A stretch of DNA of 10,957 bases from Actinomycetota bacterium (GCA_030839105.1 JAUZEI010000323.1:1-10957); one strand, 5' to 3'; positions 1 through 7,295 are shown, counted from the first letter of the stretch. Program-made: numbers and translations. Notes: generated from the letters alone by a model not told the origin.

Positions 1-863
1 ACGCCCGCGACCCGGAACGCCTCGATGGCAAAGCGCAGTTGGACGAGTGTGACGCAGTGCACCGCGACTGCTCTCGCGCAGTCGTGCGCTTCGCGTACCA
101 GCCCGATCGTGTCATCGATGTCCGGAAGCGCATCGTCGTCGAGCAGGATCTTGACCTCGCCGAGCTCGAGTCTCGCACTGGCTTCGACTTCCAGCCCGAG
201 TGGCCCCATGACGCGCACACGTTGTGGGAGTTCTCGCAAGCGCTCGATCGTCTCGCCGTCGTTTGTCGCGGTTGCATCGGTGATCGACGTGACACCGGCC
301 GCGGCGAGCTCGGTTCCGATCTCGGTCACGAACGGCACGTCGTGCATGGCGCGGACAAGTTCGTCGCCGCGCCAAAGGCGGCCCGTGGGCCGCCCGGTGT
401 CATCGCGTTCGAAGCGGACGTCCGCAAGACGATCAGGTGTGATCGCGGCCAGCGCGCGCGAATTCAATATCCAGAGTCCGCCGCTTCGATGCTGAACGCG
501 TGCCGGAATGTCGGGAACGATCGCGTCGAGCGCATCGCGATCCAGTTGCCCGAACACACTCTCGTGGTAGCCGACCGCTCGCACGGGACCGTGTGTTGCC
601 GCGGCCCTCAGCGCCGTCACGAACATGCGAGCGCTCGGCGTGTTCACGGGGCCGACGTCGACCGACCCGCGCGCGGCGGCGAGCGCGATCACATGGATGT
701 GGTGGTCGTGCAAACCGGCGATGAGCGCGCCTCCGTCGCCATGGATGACCGCGTCGGAACGTCGGGGCCGGACGTGCGGCGCGATCTCGCAAACGAGTCC
801 GCCGTCGACTCGGACGTCGACCACGGAGCCGCCGATTTCGACATCGTGCAGGATCAGTCCCAC
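1..863 (-). CDS. Amidohydrolase family 3 (YtcJ-like) protein, C-terminus beyond left edge
   Basis: This is a metal-dependent hydrolase of the amidohydrolase superfamily, expected to cleave an amide, ester or ring bond in a small cytoplasmic substrate; the substrate is unknown. About 287 residues are visible. The N-terminal beta domain begins GLILHDVEIGG; the metal motif GLHDHHIHV follows at residues 50-58 with the HxH pair H55/H57. Then come VGYHESVFGQLD (97-108), the NSRALA segment near 134, the FERDDTGRPTGRLW stretch (151-164), GVTSITDA (190-197), a candidate metal-bridging lysine K238 in VKILLDD, and H269 in AVHCVT. The order matches YtcJ-type amidohydrolases, but spacings are shorter than in the usual ~530-residue members. 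The GTG start at 863 lies inside the end of the upstream CoA-transferase gene (10-base overlap), so translation is probably coupled. Long ORFs on the opposite strand here are shadows. The family call is firm; the function is not. Confidence 0.82.
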   Translation of the reverse strand, partial: MGLILHDVEIGGSVVDVRVDGGLVCEIAPHVRPRRSDAVIHGDGGALIAGLHDHHIHVIALAAARGSVDVGPVNTPSARMFVTALRAAATHGPVRAVGYHESVFGQLDRDALDAIVPDIPARVQHRSGGLWILNSRALAAITPDRLADVRFERDDTGRPTGRLWRGDELVRAMHDVPFVTEIGTELAAAGVTSITDATATNDGETIERLRELPQRVRVMGPLGLEVEASARLELGEVKILLDDDALPDIDDTIGLVREAHDCARAVAVHCVTLVQLRFAIEAFRVAG

Positions 864-2098
864 CGCGCGACGCCGATCTCGCCCATGACCTGCGCGGTGT
901 GGGCGCCGTGCGCGGCGGCCCGCCCGTGGAAGGGGCGGGCACGAGGTGGCGCGACCGGGATGTCGTCGACGAACCAGCGTCCTTCGTGGAGTTGCGCGCC
1001 GCGTTCTACGGCTCGTTCGCCGGCCCGAGCGAGCCGACTGACGGCCGCCATCGGAACATCGAGCATGATGCCGCGGCCCGCACCGACGGCGCCCAGGGTC
1101 GCCCGGGCCGCCCAGAGACCTGCGACCGGGTCTGCGACCGCGTCCGCACAGAACAACGGCGCGTCCGGAGTTCCGGCGTGGAGGCCCGCTGCGATGCCGA
1201 TGTCGTCTCCGAAGCCGACTCGACTCGGCGCCGCCTCCCGCCCGTACGCCGTGATGCTCACCCACACCGCACCGCGCTCGACCTGTTCGTGGGCATCGAT
1301 ACCGAGTTGTTCGAGAGCCCGCGGTCGAGATGCTTCGATGACGACGTCCGCGGCGCTCACCAGCGCGCGCAGTGCATCGCGACCTCGCGCCGCGCCGAAG
1401 GCGAGCGCGACGGATTCGTGGCCGTGATGGATCAGGTCGAAGAACGCGGACGGGCCGCGACGCGCCCCGTCCGGGCGTTCGAGGCTCTCGACCTTCACCA
1501 CGCGCGCGCCCGCGAGTCCGAGCAGGTGCGCGCATAATGGCCCGGCCCACAGCGACGACAGGTCGACGACCAAAGGACGGGTTTCGAGTGTCGGTATTTC
1601 GTCGGGCGGAGACCAGGACACGAGCTCCTCTGCTTCACCGACCCGGCTCACTGCGAGACCGAGGCGCGCGGCTCGCTCGACGAGCGGGATCGCGGGCGCG
1701 CTCGCGACTGCCTTCGCAAGCCGCGCCCAAGGGTCGTCGGCTTCGAGACCGGCATCCTCGAGCCACGCGTTGGCCAGCACCACGTCGTCGGGACGCGCGA
1801 GATTCACCGCAAGCCACGCGTCGTCCGCGCGGACGAGACGACAAGAGCCTCCCGGCGAGATCCCGCCGCGGCGGGAGAGTCGGGCGATCGCGGCACGCTC
1901 GCCGAGCAATGCCGCGCCGTCGACCCGCGGACCGCCGAGCGCCGCGAGGTCCTCCGCCATGCCGGCCATGAAGGTCGCGATCGACCAGCCGGGCGAGAGT
2001 GGCGGACCTTCGCGATCACCGGTGAGGCTCATGGCTCCGCTGGCGGCCCATGCCGTGTCCTCGACGTAGCGTGACGAGGTGCCGCCGGACGTGTTCAC
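854..2098 (-). CDS. Class III (CaiB/BaiF family) CoA-transferase with permuted halves
   Basis: Class III CoA-transferases move CoA between carboxylic acids; this one probably activates an acid for the neighbouring hydratase. With the GTG at 2098 the protein is 414 residues. Residues 19-37 (ASGAMSLTG...GPPLSPG) and 85-105 (CRLVRADDAWLAVNLARPDD) resemble the usual second half of the family. Residues 176-205 (PLVVDLSSLWAGP...ARVVKVES), 250-268 (ADVVIEASRPRALEQLGID) and 277-286 (VWVSITAYGR) resemble the usual first half. D323 in ADPVAG is the likely catalytic aspartate. The halves are therefore in reverse order; I recall actinobacterial relatives with the same order. The start is uncertain. The ATG at 2032 would cut off the conserved W-A-ASG segment, so 2098 is preferred although its AAGGAG lies 18 bases away. 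An open frame runs further upstream to 2554, but that part is antisense to the hydratase gene. The gene overlaps the start of the amidohydrolase gene downstream. Confidence 0.82.
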   Translation of the reverse strand: MNTSGGTSSRYVEDTAWAASGAMSLTGDREGPPLSPGWSIATFMAGMAEDLAALGGPRVDGAALLGERAAIARLSRRGGISPGGSCRLVRADDAWLAVNLARPDDVVLANAWLEDAGLEADDPWARLAKAVASAPAIPLVERAARLGLAVSRVGEAEELVSWSPPDEIPTLETRPLVVDLSSLWAGPLCAHLLGLAGARVVKVESLERPDGARRGPSAFFDLIHHGHESVALAFGAARGRDALRALVSAADVVIEASRPRALEQLGIDAHEQVERGAVWVSITAYGREAAPSRVGFGDDIGIAAGLHAGTPDAPLFCADAVADPVAGLWAARATLGAVGAGRGIMLDVPMAAVSRLARAGERAVERGAQLHEGRWFVDDIPVAPPRARPFHGRAAAHGAHTAQVMGEIGVARWD

Positions 2099-3053
2099 CG
2101 AGGAGACACTGCGTCGCTCCTTACGCGATGCAGAATGGCTCGAGGCTCCGGTCACAGACTCCATCTCACCACTCACGCCTGTCATGCTCACGCCCGGTCC
2201 CGGGGTCCACATTCCGGTGGCCGCTCCACGCTTGTTCGTCGGCGTCGGCGTCGGCGCCGGCGAGGGCACGCGGGCACCCCACGTCGATGTGACGGTCACG
2301 TCCGACGACGAGCTCGGGGCGCTCGACGCCGCGTGCACCGCGAACCCCAATGCAGTCATCACGCTCGTACAGCTCCTTCGTATGAGTGGTCGGCTCGACG
2401 TCGAAGACGCGCTCATCGCCGAGTCGCTCGCATATTCGACCCTGCTCGGCGGCGCCGAGTTCGCGCGCTGGCGCGAGGCACAGCCCCCGAGGAAGCGTCG
2501 CCCTTCGGCGACACCCGTGACGGTGACAGACGACGGCGAGTCGCTCACGATCACGCTGAACCGGCCCGAGGTTCACAATGCGTATGACGCGGCGACGCGT
2601 GACGCACTGACCGATGCGCTTCGCTCCGCGTCGATGCTTGCCCACGACCGCCGAGTAGAGCTGCGGGGCAATGGACCGAGCTTCTGTAGCGGTGGTGACC
2701 TCAGCGAATTCGGCACCAGCGCCGACGTCAGTCGAGCCCACCTCATCCGCACCGCACGCGCGCCCGGCCTGCTGTTGCACACGCTCGGCTCGAGAGCGAG
2801 CGCCGGCGTCCACGGCGCGTGCATCGGTGCCGGGATCGAAATCCCGGCCTTTTGTACCGAAGTAACCGCGCAGAGGGACGCGATCTTTCAGCTGCCCGAG
2901 ATTCGAATGGGCCTGATTCCGGGCGCCGGAGGAACGGTCAGCATCCCGCGGCGAATCGGGCGCCGGCGCACGGCGCTGCTCGCCGTGACGGGCCGGGTTC
3001 TCGATGCCCCGACGGCCCGGGACTGGGGACTCGTCGACGCGCTCGCGGACTGA
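2079..3053 (+). CDS. Enoyl-CoA hydratase/isomerase (crotonase) with ~140-residue N-terminal extension
   Basis: This crotonase-fold enzyme acts on an acyl-CoA thioester, most simply hydrating a 2-enoyl-CoA. The 324-residue protein has its crotonase core from about residue 145: NRPEVHNAYD (161-170), oxyanion-hole segment SFCSGGDL (201-208), GACIGAGIE (246-254) and FQLPEIRMGLIPGAGGT (270-286). E254 and E274 fall at the two catalytic glutamate positions of rat mitochondrial enoyl-CoA hydratase (Glu144/Glu164), which favours hydratase over isomerase chemistry. Residues 1-140 are an extension absent from ordinary ~260-residue hydratases; it has a VGVGVGAGEG stretch and ends in SLAYSTLLGGAEFARW. The clean join to the core argues that it is real. 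The GTG at 2079 is the first start after an in-frame TAG at 2067; GTG 2091 (spacing about 11 from the AGG at 2077-2079) is an alternative. The gene diverges from the CoA-transferase with overlapping 5' ends. The role is inferred from family and neighbours. Confidence 0.85.
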   Translation: MPPDVFTEETLRRSLRDAEWLEAPVTDSISPLTPVMLTPGPGVHIPVAAPRLFVGVGVGAGEGTRAPHVDVTVTSDDELGALDAACTANPNAVITLVQLLRMSGRLDVEDALIAESLAYSTLLGGAEFARWREAQPPRKRRPSATPVTVTDDGESLTITLNRPEVHNAYDAATRDALTDALRSASMLAHDRRVELRGNGPSFCSGGDLSEFGTSADVSRAHLIRTARAPGLLLHTLGSRASAGVHGACIGAGIEIPAFCTEVTAQRDAIFQLPEIRMGLIPGAGGTVSIPRRIGRRRTALLAVTGRVLDAPTARDWGLVDALAD

Positions 3054-3057
3054 CCGA

Positions 3058-3072
3058 GACCCGGAACGGGTC
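3058..3072 (+). terminator. Hairpin just after the enoyl-CoA hydratase gene
   Basis: GACCCG and CGGGTC form a perfect 6-base-pair stem around a GAA loop, four bases after the TGA stop. No T-run follows, so it may be a factor-assisted or weak terminator between two convergent genes, or only a 3'-end stabilising hairpin. Confidence 0.35.
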
Positions 3073-3134
3073 GCAAACGACAACTCCGCACGCGCCACGC
3101 GGCGACTGCAAGACAGCAGACCGCCGTTTCGCGA

Positions 3135-4265
3135 TCAGTACCCCGATGCCGTGGGAGACGGGTCGGAGGTGAGGCCGAAGGTCTCGGCGAACCGGCCGAC
3201 CATCAGGTCCCGGCCTTTCATTGCCGCGACCGTCTCCGTTGACGTGAGGTCTTCTTGGCCGGGAAGTTGCCCGCTGCCGCCTTCGGGGCCGATCGGTACG
3301 ACGATCGCCGGTCCGAACGGCTGATACGGCTCGAGGTCGTCGCCGCCGTTGACCATGTTGATGATGTTCTTCGCCACGAGTTGGGCCTGCATTCCGGCCA
3401 TGCCTGCCATCTTGGCGTCGGCGGTGGAGACGTCACCGATCGCGAACACGTTGCGGTGACCCCCGACTTGCAGCGCGGGTCCGACCGTCACGAATCCGTC
3501 GGGCCCGCGTGCCGCAGCCAGGTCGTCGGTCAGGTAGTCGCTCACCGGGCTGACGCCGAAGCACTGGAACCAGATATCAGCGGTGATCCGCCGCCCGGTG
3601 TTCGTCGTCACCGTGAATGTCGCGAGCTCGTTGGCGGCAGTCGCAGGGAATTCGCGGAGCCCTTCGCCCAGGACGACATCCACTCCGAGATCGACGAGTT
3701 GCTTGCGAAGTTCGGCGCGCAGCTCCGGGCGGAACCGGCCGCCCAGCACATCGTCGGCGAGGTCCAGCAGCGTGATGTGTTTGTCCGGCCACTTCGATCC
3801 GATCTCGCCTGCGAGTTCGATCCCGACCGGACCCGCTCCGACAAGGAGTACCCCGTTTGCCTTCGTCAGCTCGTCGTACGCAGCTCGATAGCTGTCGATC
3901 GCGTCTCGCGCGTCGTGCGCGTCGCTCTTCGCCGGGAACGGATAGGTCGATCCGGTCGCCAGGACGACGTAGTCGGCGGCAATCGCCTCGCCTGACGCCA
4001 GTCCTACGCGATGCGCGCTGACTTCCACGGCCCGGTCGCGGACCACGCGCCCGTGGTCGAGCAACCGGTCGTACGGGAAAAATATCTTGGGGAGGAAGGC
4101 GGGCTCGACGAGGGCGCGTAGCGCTCCGATGTTGTGCACGAACGCGTCCTTGGGTTCGACCAACACGACGTCGACGTCGGCATCGAGCGCCTTGGCGACT
4201 CCCACACCGCCGTAGCCGCCGCCGATCACGACGACAGTCGGCCGGACATGTGGCTCTTGGTTCAT
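3135..4265 (-). CDS. FAD-dependent NAD(P)H oxidoreductase, AIF/NDH-2-like
   Basis: This is a two-dinucleotide-binding-domain flavoprotein of the pyridine nucleotide-disulphide oxidoreductase fold. It is expected to pass electrons from NAD(P)H through FAD to a quinone, another small acceptor or a partner protein. In the 376 residues the FAD motif GGGYGG lies at 15-20, VVLATGSTY at 100-108, the NAD(P) motif GAGPVGIELAGE at 143-154, and the second FAD signature NVFAIGD at 272-278. No redox-active CxxxxC pair is visible, which excludes thioredoxin- or lipoamide-type reductases and favours the AIF/FSP1/type II NADH dehydrogenase side. No signal peptide or membrane helix is seen. The ATG at 4265 has a good GAGGA six bases upstream. 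It diverges from an HxlR-type regulator 57 bases away, which probably controls it. The acceptor cannot be told from sequence. Confidence 0.88.
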   Translation of the reverse strand: MNQEPHVRPTVVVIGGGYGGVGVAKALDADVDVVLVEPKDAFVHNIGALRALVEPAFLPKIFFPYDRLLDHGRVVRDRAVEVSAHRVGLASGEAIAADYVVLATGSTYPFPAKSDAHDARDAIDSYRAAYDELTKANGVLLVGAGPVGIELAGEIGSKWPDKHITLLDLADDVLGGRFRPELRAELRKQLVDLGVDVVLGEGLREFPATAANELATFTVTTNTGRRITADIWFQCFGVSPVSDYLTDDLAAARGPDGFVTVGPALQVGGHRNVFAIGDVSTADAKMAGMAGMQAQLVAKNIINMVNGGDDLEPYQPFGPAIVVPIGPEGGSGQLPGQEDLTSTETVAAMKGRDLMVGRFAETFGLTSDPSPTASGY

Positions 4266-4295
4266 GATGAGTCCTCAGTTCTCGCTTGTAACTGA

Positions 4296-4308
4296 CCGCA
4301 TGATGCGG
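4296..4308. promoter_or_regulatory. Perfect 13-base palindrome, candidate HxlR operator
   Basis: CCGCAT-G-ATGCGG is a perfect inverted repeat around a single central base. It sits in the 57-base gap between the divergent oxidoreductase and HxlR-family genes, ending 14 bases before the regulator's ATG. The position suits a dimeric winged-helix regulator controlling both genes. No strong -35/-10 pair could be assigned around it, so the operator role is inferred from symmetry and position only. Confidence 0.5.
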
Positions 4309-4322
4309 GACCATGAAGGGCA

Positions 4323-4748
4323 ATGAAAGACGGCACTTCGAAGTCACAGAGGCACACGCGCCATACCGATCCCGACAATCCCGAGTGCGAAGTGCGCACG
4401 ATCCTCGACCGGATCGGCGACAAGTGGTCGCTGCTCGTCATCTGTCTGCTCGCCGACGGCACGCGCCGGTTCAGTGAGCTGCGCCGCGAGATCGACGGGA
4501 TCAGCCAGCGCATGCTCACGCTCACCCTGCGCCAACACGAACGCGAAGGTCTCGTCACCCGAACGGTGTTTCCCGTGGTTCCACCGCGAGTCGACTACGA
4601 CCTCACTGAGCTCGGCTCCACTCTGCTCGACACGATCCAGGCGCTGGTCGCGTGGGCCGGCAAGCACGGCAACGAGATCATCGCAGCGCGCGCCGCGTAC
4701 GACGCGCGCGCGGCAGCCGACACACGCTCGGCGTCTTCCTCTCACTGA
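4323..4748 (+). CDS. HxlR-family winged helix-turn-helix transcriptional regulator
   Basis: This 141-residue DNA-binding protein has the HxlR (MarR-like) pattern. CEVRTILDRIGDKWSLLVICLL at 22-43 opens the domain, RRFSELRREIDGISQRMLTLTLRQHEREGL at 48-77 is the recognition part, and VPPRVDYDLTELGSTL at 86-101 is the beta wing and return helix. C22 occupies the N-terminal cysteine position used for thiol sensing in YodB/HypR-type members; C41 is a second cysteine. These regulators bind as dimers to palindromes near divergent promoters and often control oxidoreductases, which fits the neighbour starting 57 bases away. The ATG at 4323 follows GAAGGG with a short spacer; an ATG at 4313 is out of frame. 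Residues 1-18 and the Ala-rich tail after about 120 are not conserved-looking. Signal and targets are inferred. Confidence 0.9.
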   Translation: MKDGTSKSQRHTRHTDPDNPECEVRTILDRIGDKWSLLVICLLADGTRRFSELRREIDGISQRMLTLTLRQHEREGLVTRTVFPVVPPRVDYDLTELGSTLLDTIQALVAWAGKHGNEIIAARAAYDARAAADTRSASSSH

Positions 4749-4928
4749 GACTGTCTTGACGAGCTGGTCGTCGTTCTCGCTCCCGGCGGATGCGCAGGCC
4801 TCGTTGAACTTTGAGGAGGCGGGCGCGATTCTCGAGATCTCGGTCGCTCCACCGTCGCCGAGCGATCATCGAACACGCCACCTCTGCAAGCAGCGCGCGT
4901 GCCGGCGAGCCGCACGTGAGAACCGGCG

Positions 4929-5504
4929 CTATGCGCGGATGCCGTCGAGCACGACGTCGAGCAACAAGGCGTAGCGATCGGGCGGAACGATCGCCGAGAG
5001 AACAATTCCCCGCACGAGTTGCACGAGATCGGCCGCGGTCAGGTCCGCGCGTACAACACCGGCGCGCTGCGCGGGCGCGAGCACGATCGCGGTCGCCTCT
5101 AGCACTTGCCGGCGCGACTCGGTAAGGAGCTCGGGACGCGCGTCGAACGCGGCGCCCAGCTCGGTGAGCATGCCACGCTTGGCCCGCGCGTGACTCAGGT
5201 AGTCGCGAAGCCAGCGCACGAGCGCTTCCCACGGTTCGTGCTCGCCACGGTGTTGCGCGGCCCGAGCCGTGAGCCCCGCGAGGTCATCGCGGTAGATCGC
5301 CTCCACGAGCGCAGAACGACTCGGCCAGTTCCGGTACATGGTGCCGACGCCGACGCCGGCCGCACGGGCGATCTGTTCCATTGACGGATCGCTGTCAGGA
5401 GTAGCGAACAACGCGCGGGCGGCGTCGAACACACGCTGTCGATTTCGGCGCGCATCCGCCCGCATCGGACGGCCCGCGAGAGCGTCGACTTCAGGTCCCG
5501 ACAC
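4929..5504 (-). CDS. TetR/AcrR-family transcriptional repressor
   Basis: This 191-residue regulator has an N-terminal TetR DNA-binding domain: RNRQRVFDAARALFAT at 20-35, then the helix-turn-helix MEQIARAAGVGVGTMYRNWPSRSAL at 42-66. The C-terminal ligand-binding and dimerisation region (about 80-190) is variable, as expected. The GTG start at 5504 is set by a strong GGAGGTGA five bases or so upstream. It is transcribed divergently from an MFS exporter, and the 130-odd bases between them contain two matching palindromes. The obvious reading is that the protein represses both genes and is released by a compound the exporter removes. The ligand cannot be inferred. The protein ends 180 bases from the convergent HxlR-type gene; that gap has no gene or clear terminator that I can see. 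Confidence 0.92.
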   Translation of the reverse strand: MSGPEVDALAGRPMRADARRNRQRVFDAARALFATPDSDPSMEQIARAAGVGVGTMYRNWPSRSALVEAIYRDDLAGLTARAAQHRGEHEPWEALVRWLRDYLSHARAKRGMLTELGAAFDARPELLTESRRQVLEATAIVLAPAQRAGVVRADLTAADLVQLVRGIVLSAIVPPDRYALLLDVVLDGIRA

Positions 5505-5541
5505 CTGCTCACCTCCCCCACCTGCGGCTACGCCGGTCAGT

Positions 5542-5570
5542 TTGCTAACCGGAATACTATTCCGTATCGT
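5542..5570 (+). promoter_or_regulatory. Candidate promoter of the MFS exporter gene
   Basis: TTGCTA (5542-5547) and TATCGT (5565-5570) are separated by exactly 17 bases, each matching the sigma-70-type consensus at 4 of 6 positions. The first TetR-type palindrome fills the spacer from 5550 to 5564, the standard arrangement for repression by blocking RNA polymerase. The hexamers are weak on their own; the operator position is the main support. Confidence 0.45.
5550..5564. promoter_or_regulatory. TetR-type operator 1
   Basis: CGGAATACTATTCCG is a perfect 15-base inverted repeat (7-base arms around a central C). It has the size and symmetry usual for TetR-family operators. It lies between the divergent TetR and MFS genes and shares its outer half-sites and spacing with a second palindrome 23 bases downstream. 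Confidence 0.7.
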
Positions 5571-5572
5571 AG

Positions 5573-5587
5573 CGGAAGGCCGTTCCG
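5573..5587. promoter_or_regulatory. TetR-type operator 2
   Basis: CGGAAGGCCGTTCCG repeats the CGGAA-N5-TTCCG layout of operator 1, and outer symmetry extends by two bases on each side (AGCGGAA and TTCCGCT, 5571-5589). The centres are 23 bases apart, about two helical turns, so two repressor dimers could bind the same face. It falls in the expected 5' untranslated region of the exporter gene. Confidence 0.6.
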
Positions 5588-5638
5588 CTTGAAGCCGGGA
5601 TCAGGATTCCGGATGGAGTGGGCGCCCGGAAGGCTGCC

Positions 5639-7210
5639 ATGGAGGATCTCGAAGCTCGTTCCACAACCGCCGCGGCCGACGAACCCGCGTCGGATCCGCG
5701 CCGCTGGATCACTCTCGGCATCATGCTCATCGCGGTATTGATCGCAGGTCTCGACAGCACCGTCCTGAACGTCGCCATCCCGACGATCTTGCGCGAGTTC
5801 CACACAACGCTTCCCAGCCTGCAATGGGTCATCACCGGCTACAGCCTGACATTCGCCGCGCTGCTCATCATCGGTGGCCGCCTCGGCGACATCTTCGGCG
5901 CGCGCCGCATGTTCATCATCGGCGCGGCACTGTTCGCGCTCGGATCGCTACTGGCATCGCTGTCCACCGGCGTACCGTCGCTCGTCATCGGCGAAGCGAT
6001 CATCGAGGGCGCGGGCGCCTCACTCATGCTGCCGGCGACGATGAGCATCATGTCCGGCACCTTCGTCGGACGCGAACGGGCCACCGCGTTCGCGGCGTGG
6101 GGTGCCGTGCTCGGCGCGGCTGTCGCGTTCGGACCGCTGCTCGGCGGTTTCCTCACGACCAACTACTCGTGGCGCTGGGCGTTCCGCGTGAATGTCATCG
6201 TCGCGCCGCTCGCGATTATCGGTGCACTGCTGTTCGTGCGTCGAACTTCCCGACCAACGCGACGCGAACGCATCGACGTACCCGGCGCGCTGCTGATCGC
6301 TTCGGGCATGTTCATGCTCGTGTTCGCGATCAGCGAAGGTGCAACCTACGGATGGTGGGCGGTCGAGAAGTCGCTCGAAATCTTCGGCGCAACGATCTGG
6401 TCGACCTCAATGCCAATATCGATCGTTCCGCTCGCGTTCGTGGTCGCGGTCGCTCTCCTCTTCGCCTTCTACCGTGTGCAACGTTTCAAGGAGCGAACCA
6501 ACCGCGGGCCGCTCTTTGCCTTCTCCAATCTGCGCCGGCACACCTTCCGGTACGGCACGATCACCCTGCTCCTACTGGCGATGGGGCAGGTCGCCTTCCT
6601 GCTGGTGATGTCGGTCCTGCTTCAAGACGGTCGTCACCTCTCCGCGATCGATACCGGCCTCTGGTTGGTACCGTCCGGCGTTGCGATCGTCGTCGGCTCG
6701 CAACTCGGCAACTGGCTCACGCGTCGCGTGGGAACAACCAACGTGGTGCGCGCCGGCTTGTTCATCCTGGCAACCGGGCTGGGCATCTGCGCCGTTGCCG
6801 ACACACCGACACTGTCGTTCTTCGCGCTGCTGCCCGGTTTCATCCTGGTCGGCATCGGCATCGGCTTCGCCGGTTCGCAACTCAACAACGTCATTCTCTC
6901 CGACGTCCCGCCCGAACGCTCGGGCGCCGCGAGCGGAGCGAACACGACGGTCCGCATGATCGGCGCGTCGCTTGGAATCGCGGTGATCAGCTCGATGCTG
7001 AGCACGCAGACCAACCGCAGCGCGGTCGTCGGTGCCGCGCACACGCCGCTGATCTTCGCGACCGTGGTGCTCTACTTCGGCTTCGGTCTGTCGTTCTTGA
7101 TCCCGCACGTCGGCCCGCGCGGCACCCGCCAAAGCGGTCCCGCGGCCGACGACTACGAGATGGAGATGCTCGAGTCCGAGCTGGTAGCCGACTCCCTCGC
7201 GACTCGGTAG
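5639..7210 (+). CDS. DHA2-family MFS drug exporter, 14 transmembrane helices
   Basis: This major facilitator of the drug:H+ antiporter-2 (14-helix) group is an inner-membrane exporter of toxic or signalling compounds. With the ATG at 5639 it has 523 residues. Helix 1 contains the DHA2 signature GLDSTVLNVAIPTI (37-50); motif A GGRLGDIFGARRMF (79-92) joins helices 2 and 3; the antiporter motif C GAVLGAAVAFGPLLGG (155-170) lies in helix 5. Hydrophobic segments continue to about residue 495, before a charged tail ending EMEMLESELVADSLATR. The ATG is preferred because GGAAGG lies five bases upstream; a GTG at 5618 would add seven residues but has no separate ribosome site. The divergent TetR-family gene and two palindromes upstream indicate repressor control. 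Substrate unknown. Family assignment is firm. Confidence 0.92.
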   Translation: MEDLEARSTTAAADEPASDPRRWITLGIMLIAVLIAGLDSTVLNVAIPTILREFHTTLPSLQWVITGYSLTFAALLIIGGRLGDIFGARRMFIIGAALFALGSLLASLSTGVPSLVIGEAIIEGAGASLMLPATMSIMSGTFVGRERATAFAAWGAVLGAAVAFGPLLGGFLTTNYSWRWAFRVNVIVAPLAIIGALLFVRRTSRPTRRERIDVPGALLIASGMFMLVFAISEGATYGWWAVEKSLEIFGATIWSTSMPISIVPLAFVVAVALLFAFYRVQRFKERTNRGPLFAFSNLRRHTFRYGTITLLLLAMGQVAFLLVMSVLLQDGRHLSAIDTGLWLVPSGVAIVVGSQLGNWLTRRVGTTNVVRAGLFILATGLGICAVADTPTLSFFALLPGFILVGIGIGFAGSQLNNVILSDVPPERSGAASGANTTVRMIGASLGIAVISSMLSTQTNRSAVVGAAHTPLIFATVVLYFGFGLSFLIPHVGPRGTRQSGPAADDYEMEMLESELVADSLATR

Positions 7211-7295
7211 CGACACGAACGGAAGCGCTGACTCCGGATTCCGCAACCGCCGATCCGAATGAGGTACCAAGCTTCACGGTGGAGTCGGGATAGCG

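Noticed and set aside
39..1427. A 462-codon plus-strand ORF
   Set aside because: Its product is Arg/Ala/Asp-rich without any family motif, and it runs antisense to the amidohydrolase and CoA-transferase, both with clear motifs. It is a GC-skew shadow.
2235..2266. GTCGGC/GGCGCC-rich simple repeat
   Set aside because: It is explained by the VGVGVGAGEG stretch of the hydratase extension; too short and coding, not a separate repeat element.
2099..2554. N-terminal extension of the CoA-transferase frame up to an ATG at 2554
   Set aside because: The extra residues are Ser/Thr-rich, antisense to the hydratase, and precede the family-like start; no domain is visible in them.
4749..4928. A possible gene or terminator in the HxlR/TetR convergent gap
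   Set aside because: Open frames are only read-through shadows of the neighbours, and the only hairpin (GACGA/TCGTC near the HxlR stop) is five pairs with no T-run.
5824..7293. A 489-codon plus-strand ORF in another frame of the MFS gene
   Set aside because: It is a His/Arg-rich low-complexity product inside the MFS coding region, whose own frame has 14 helices and DHA2 motifs.
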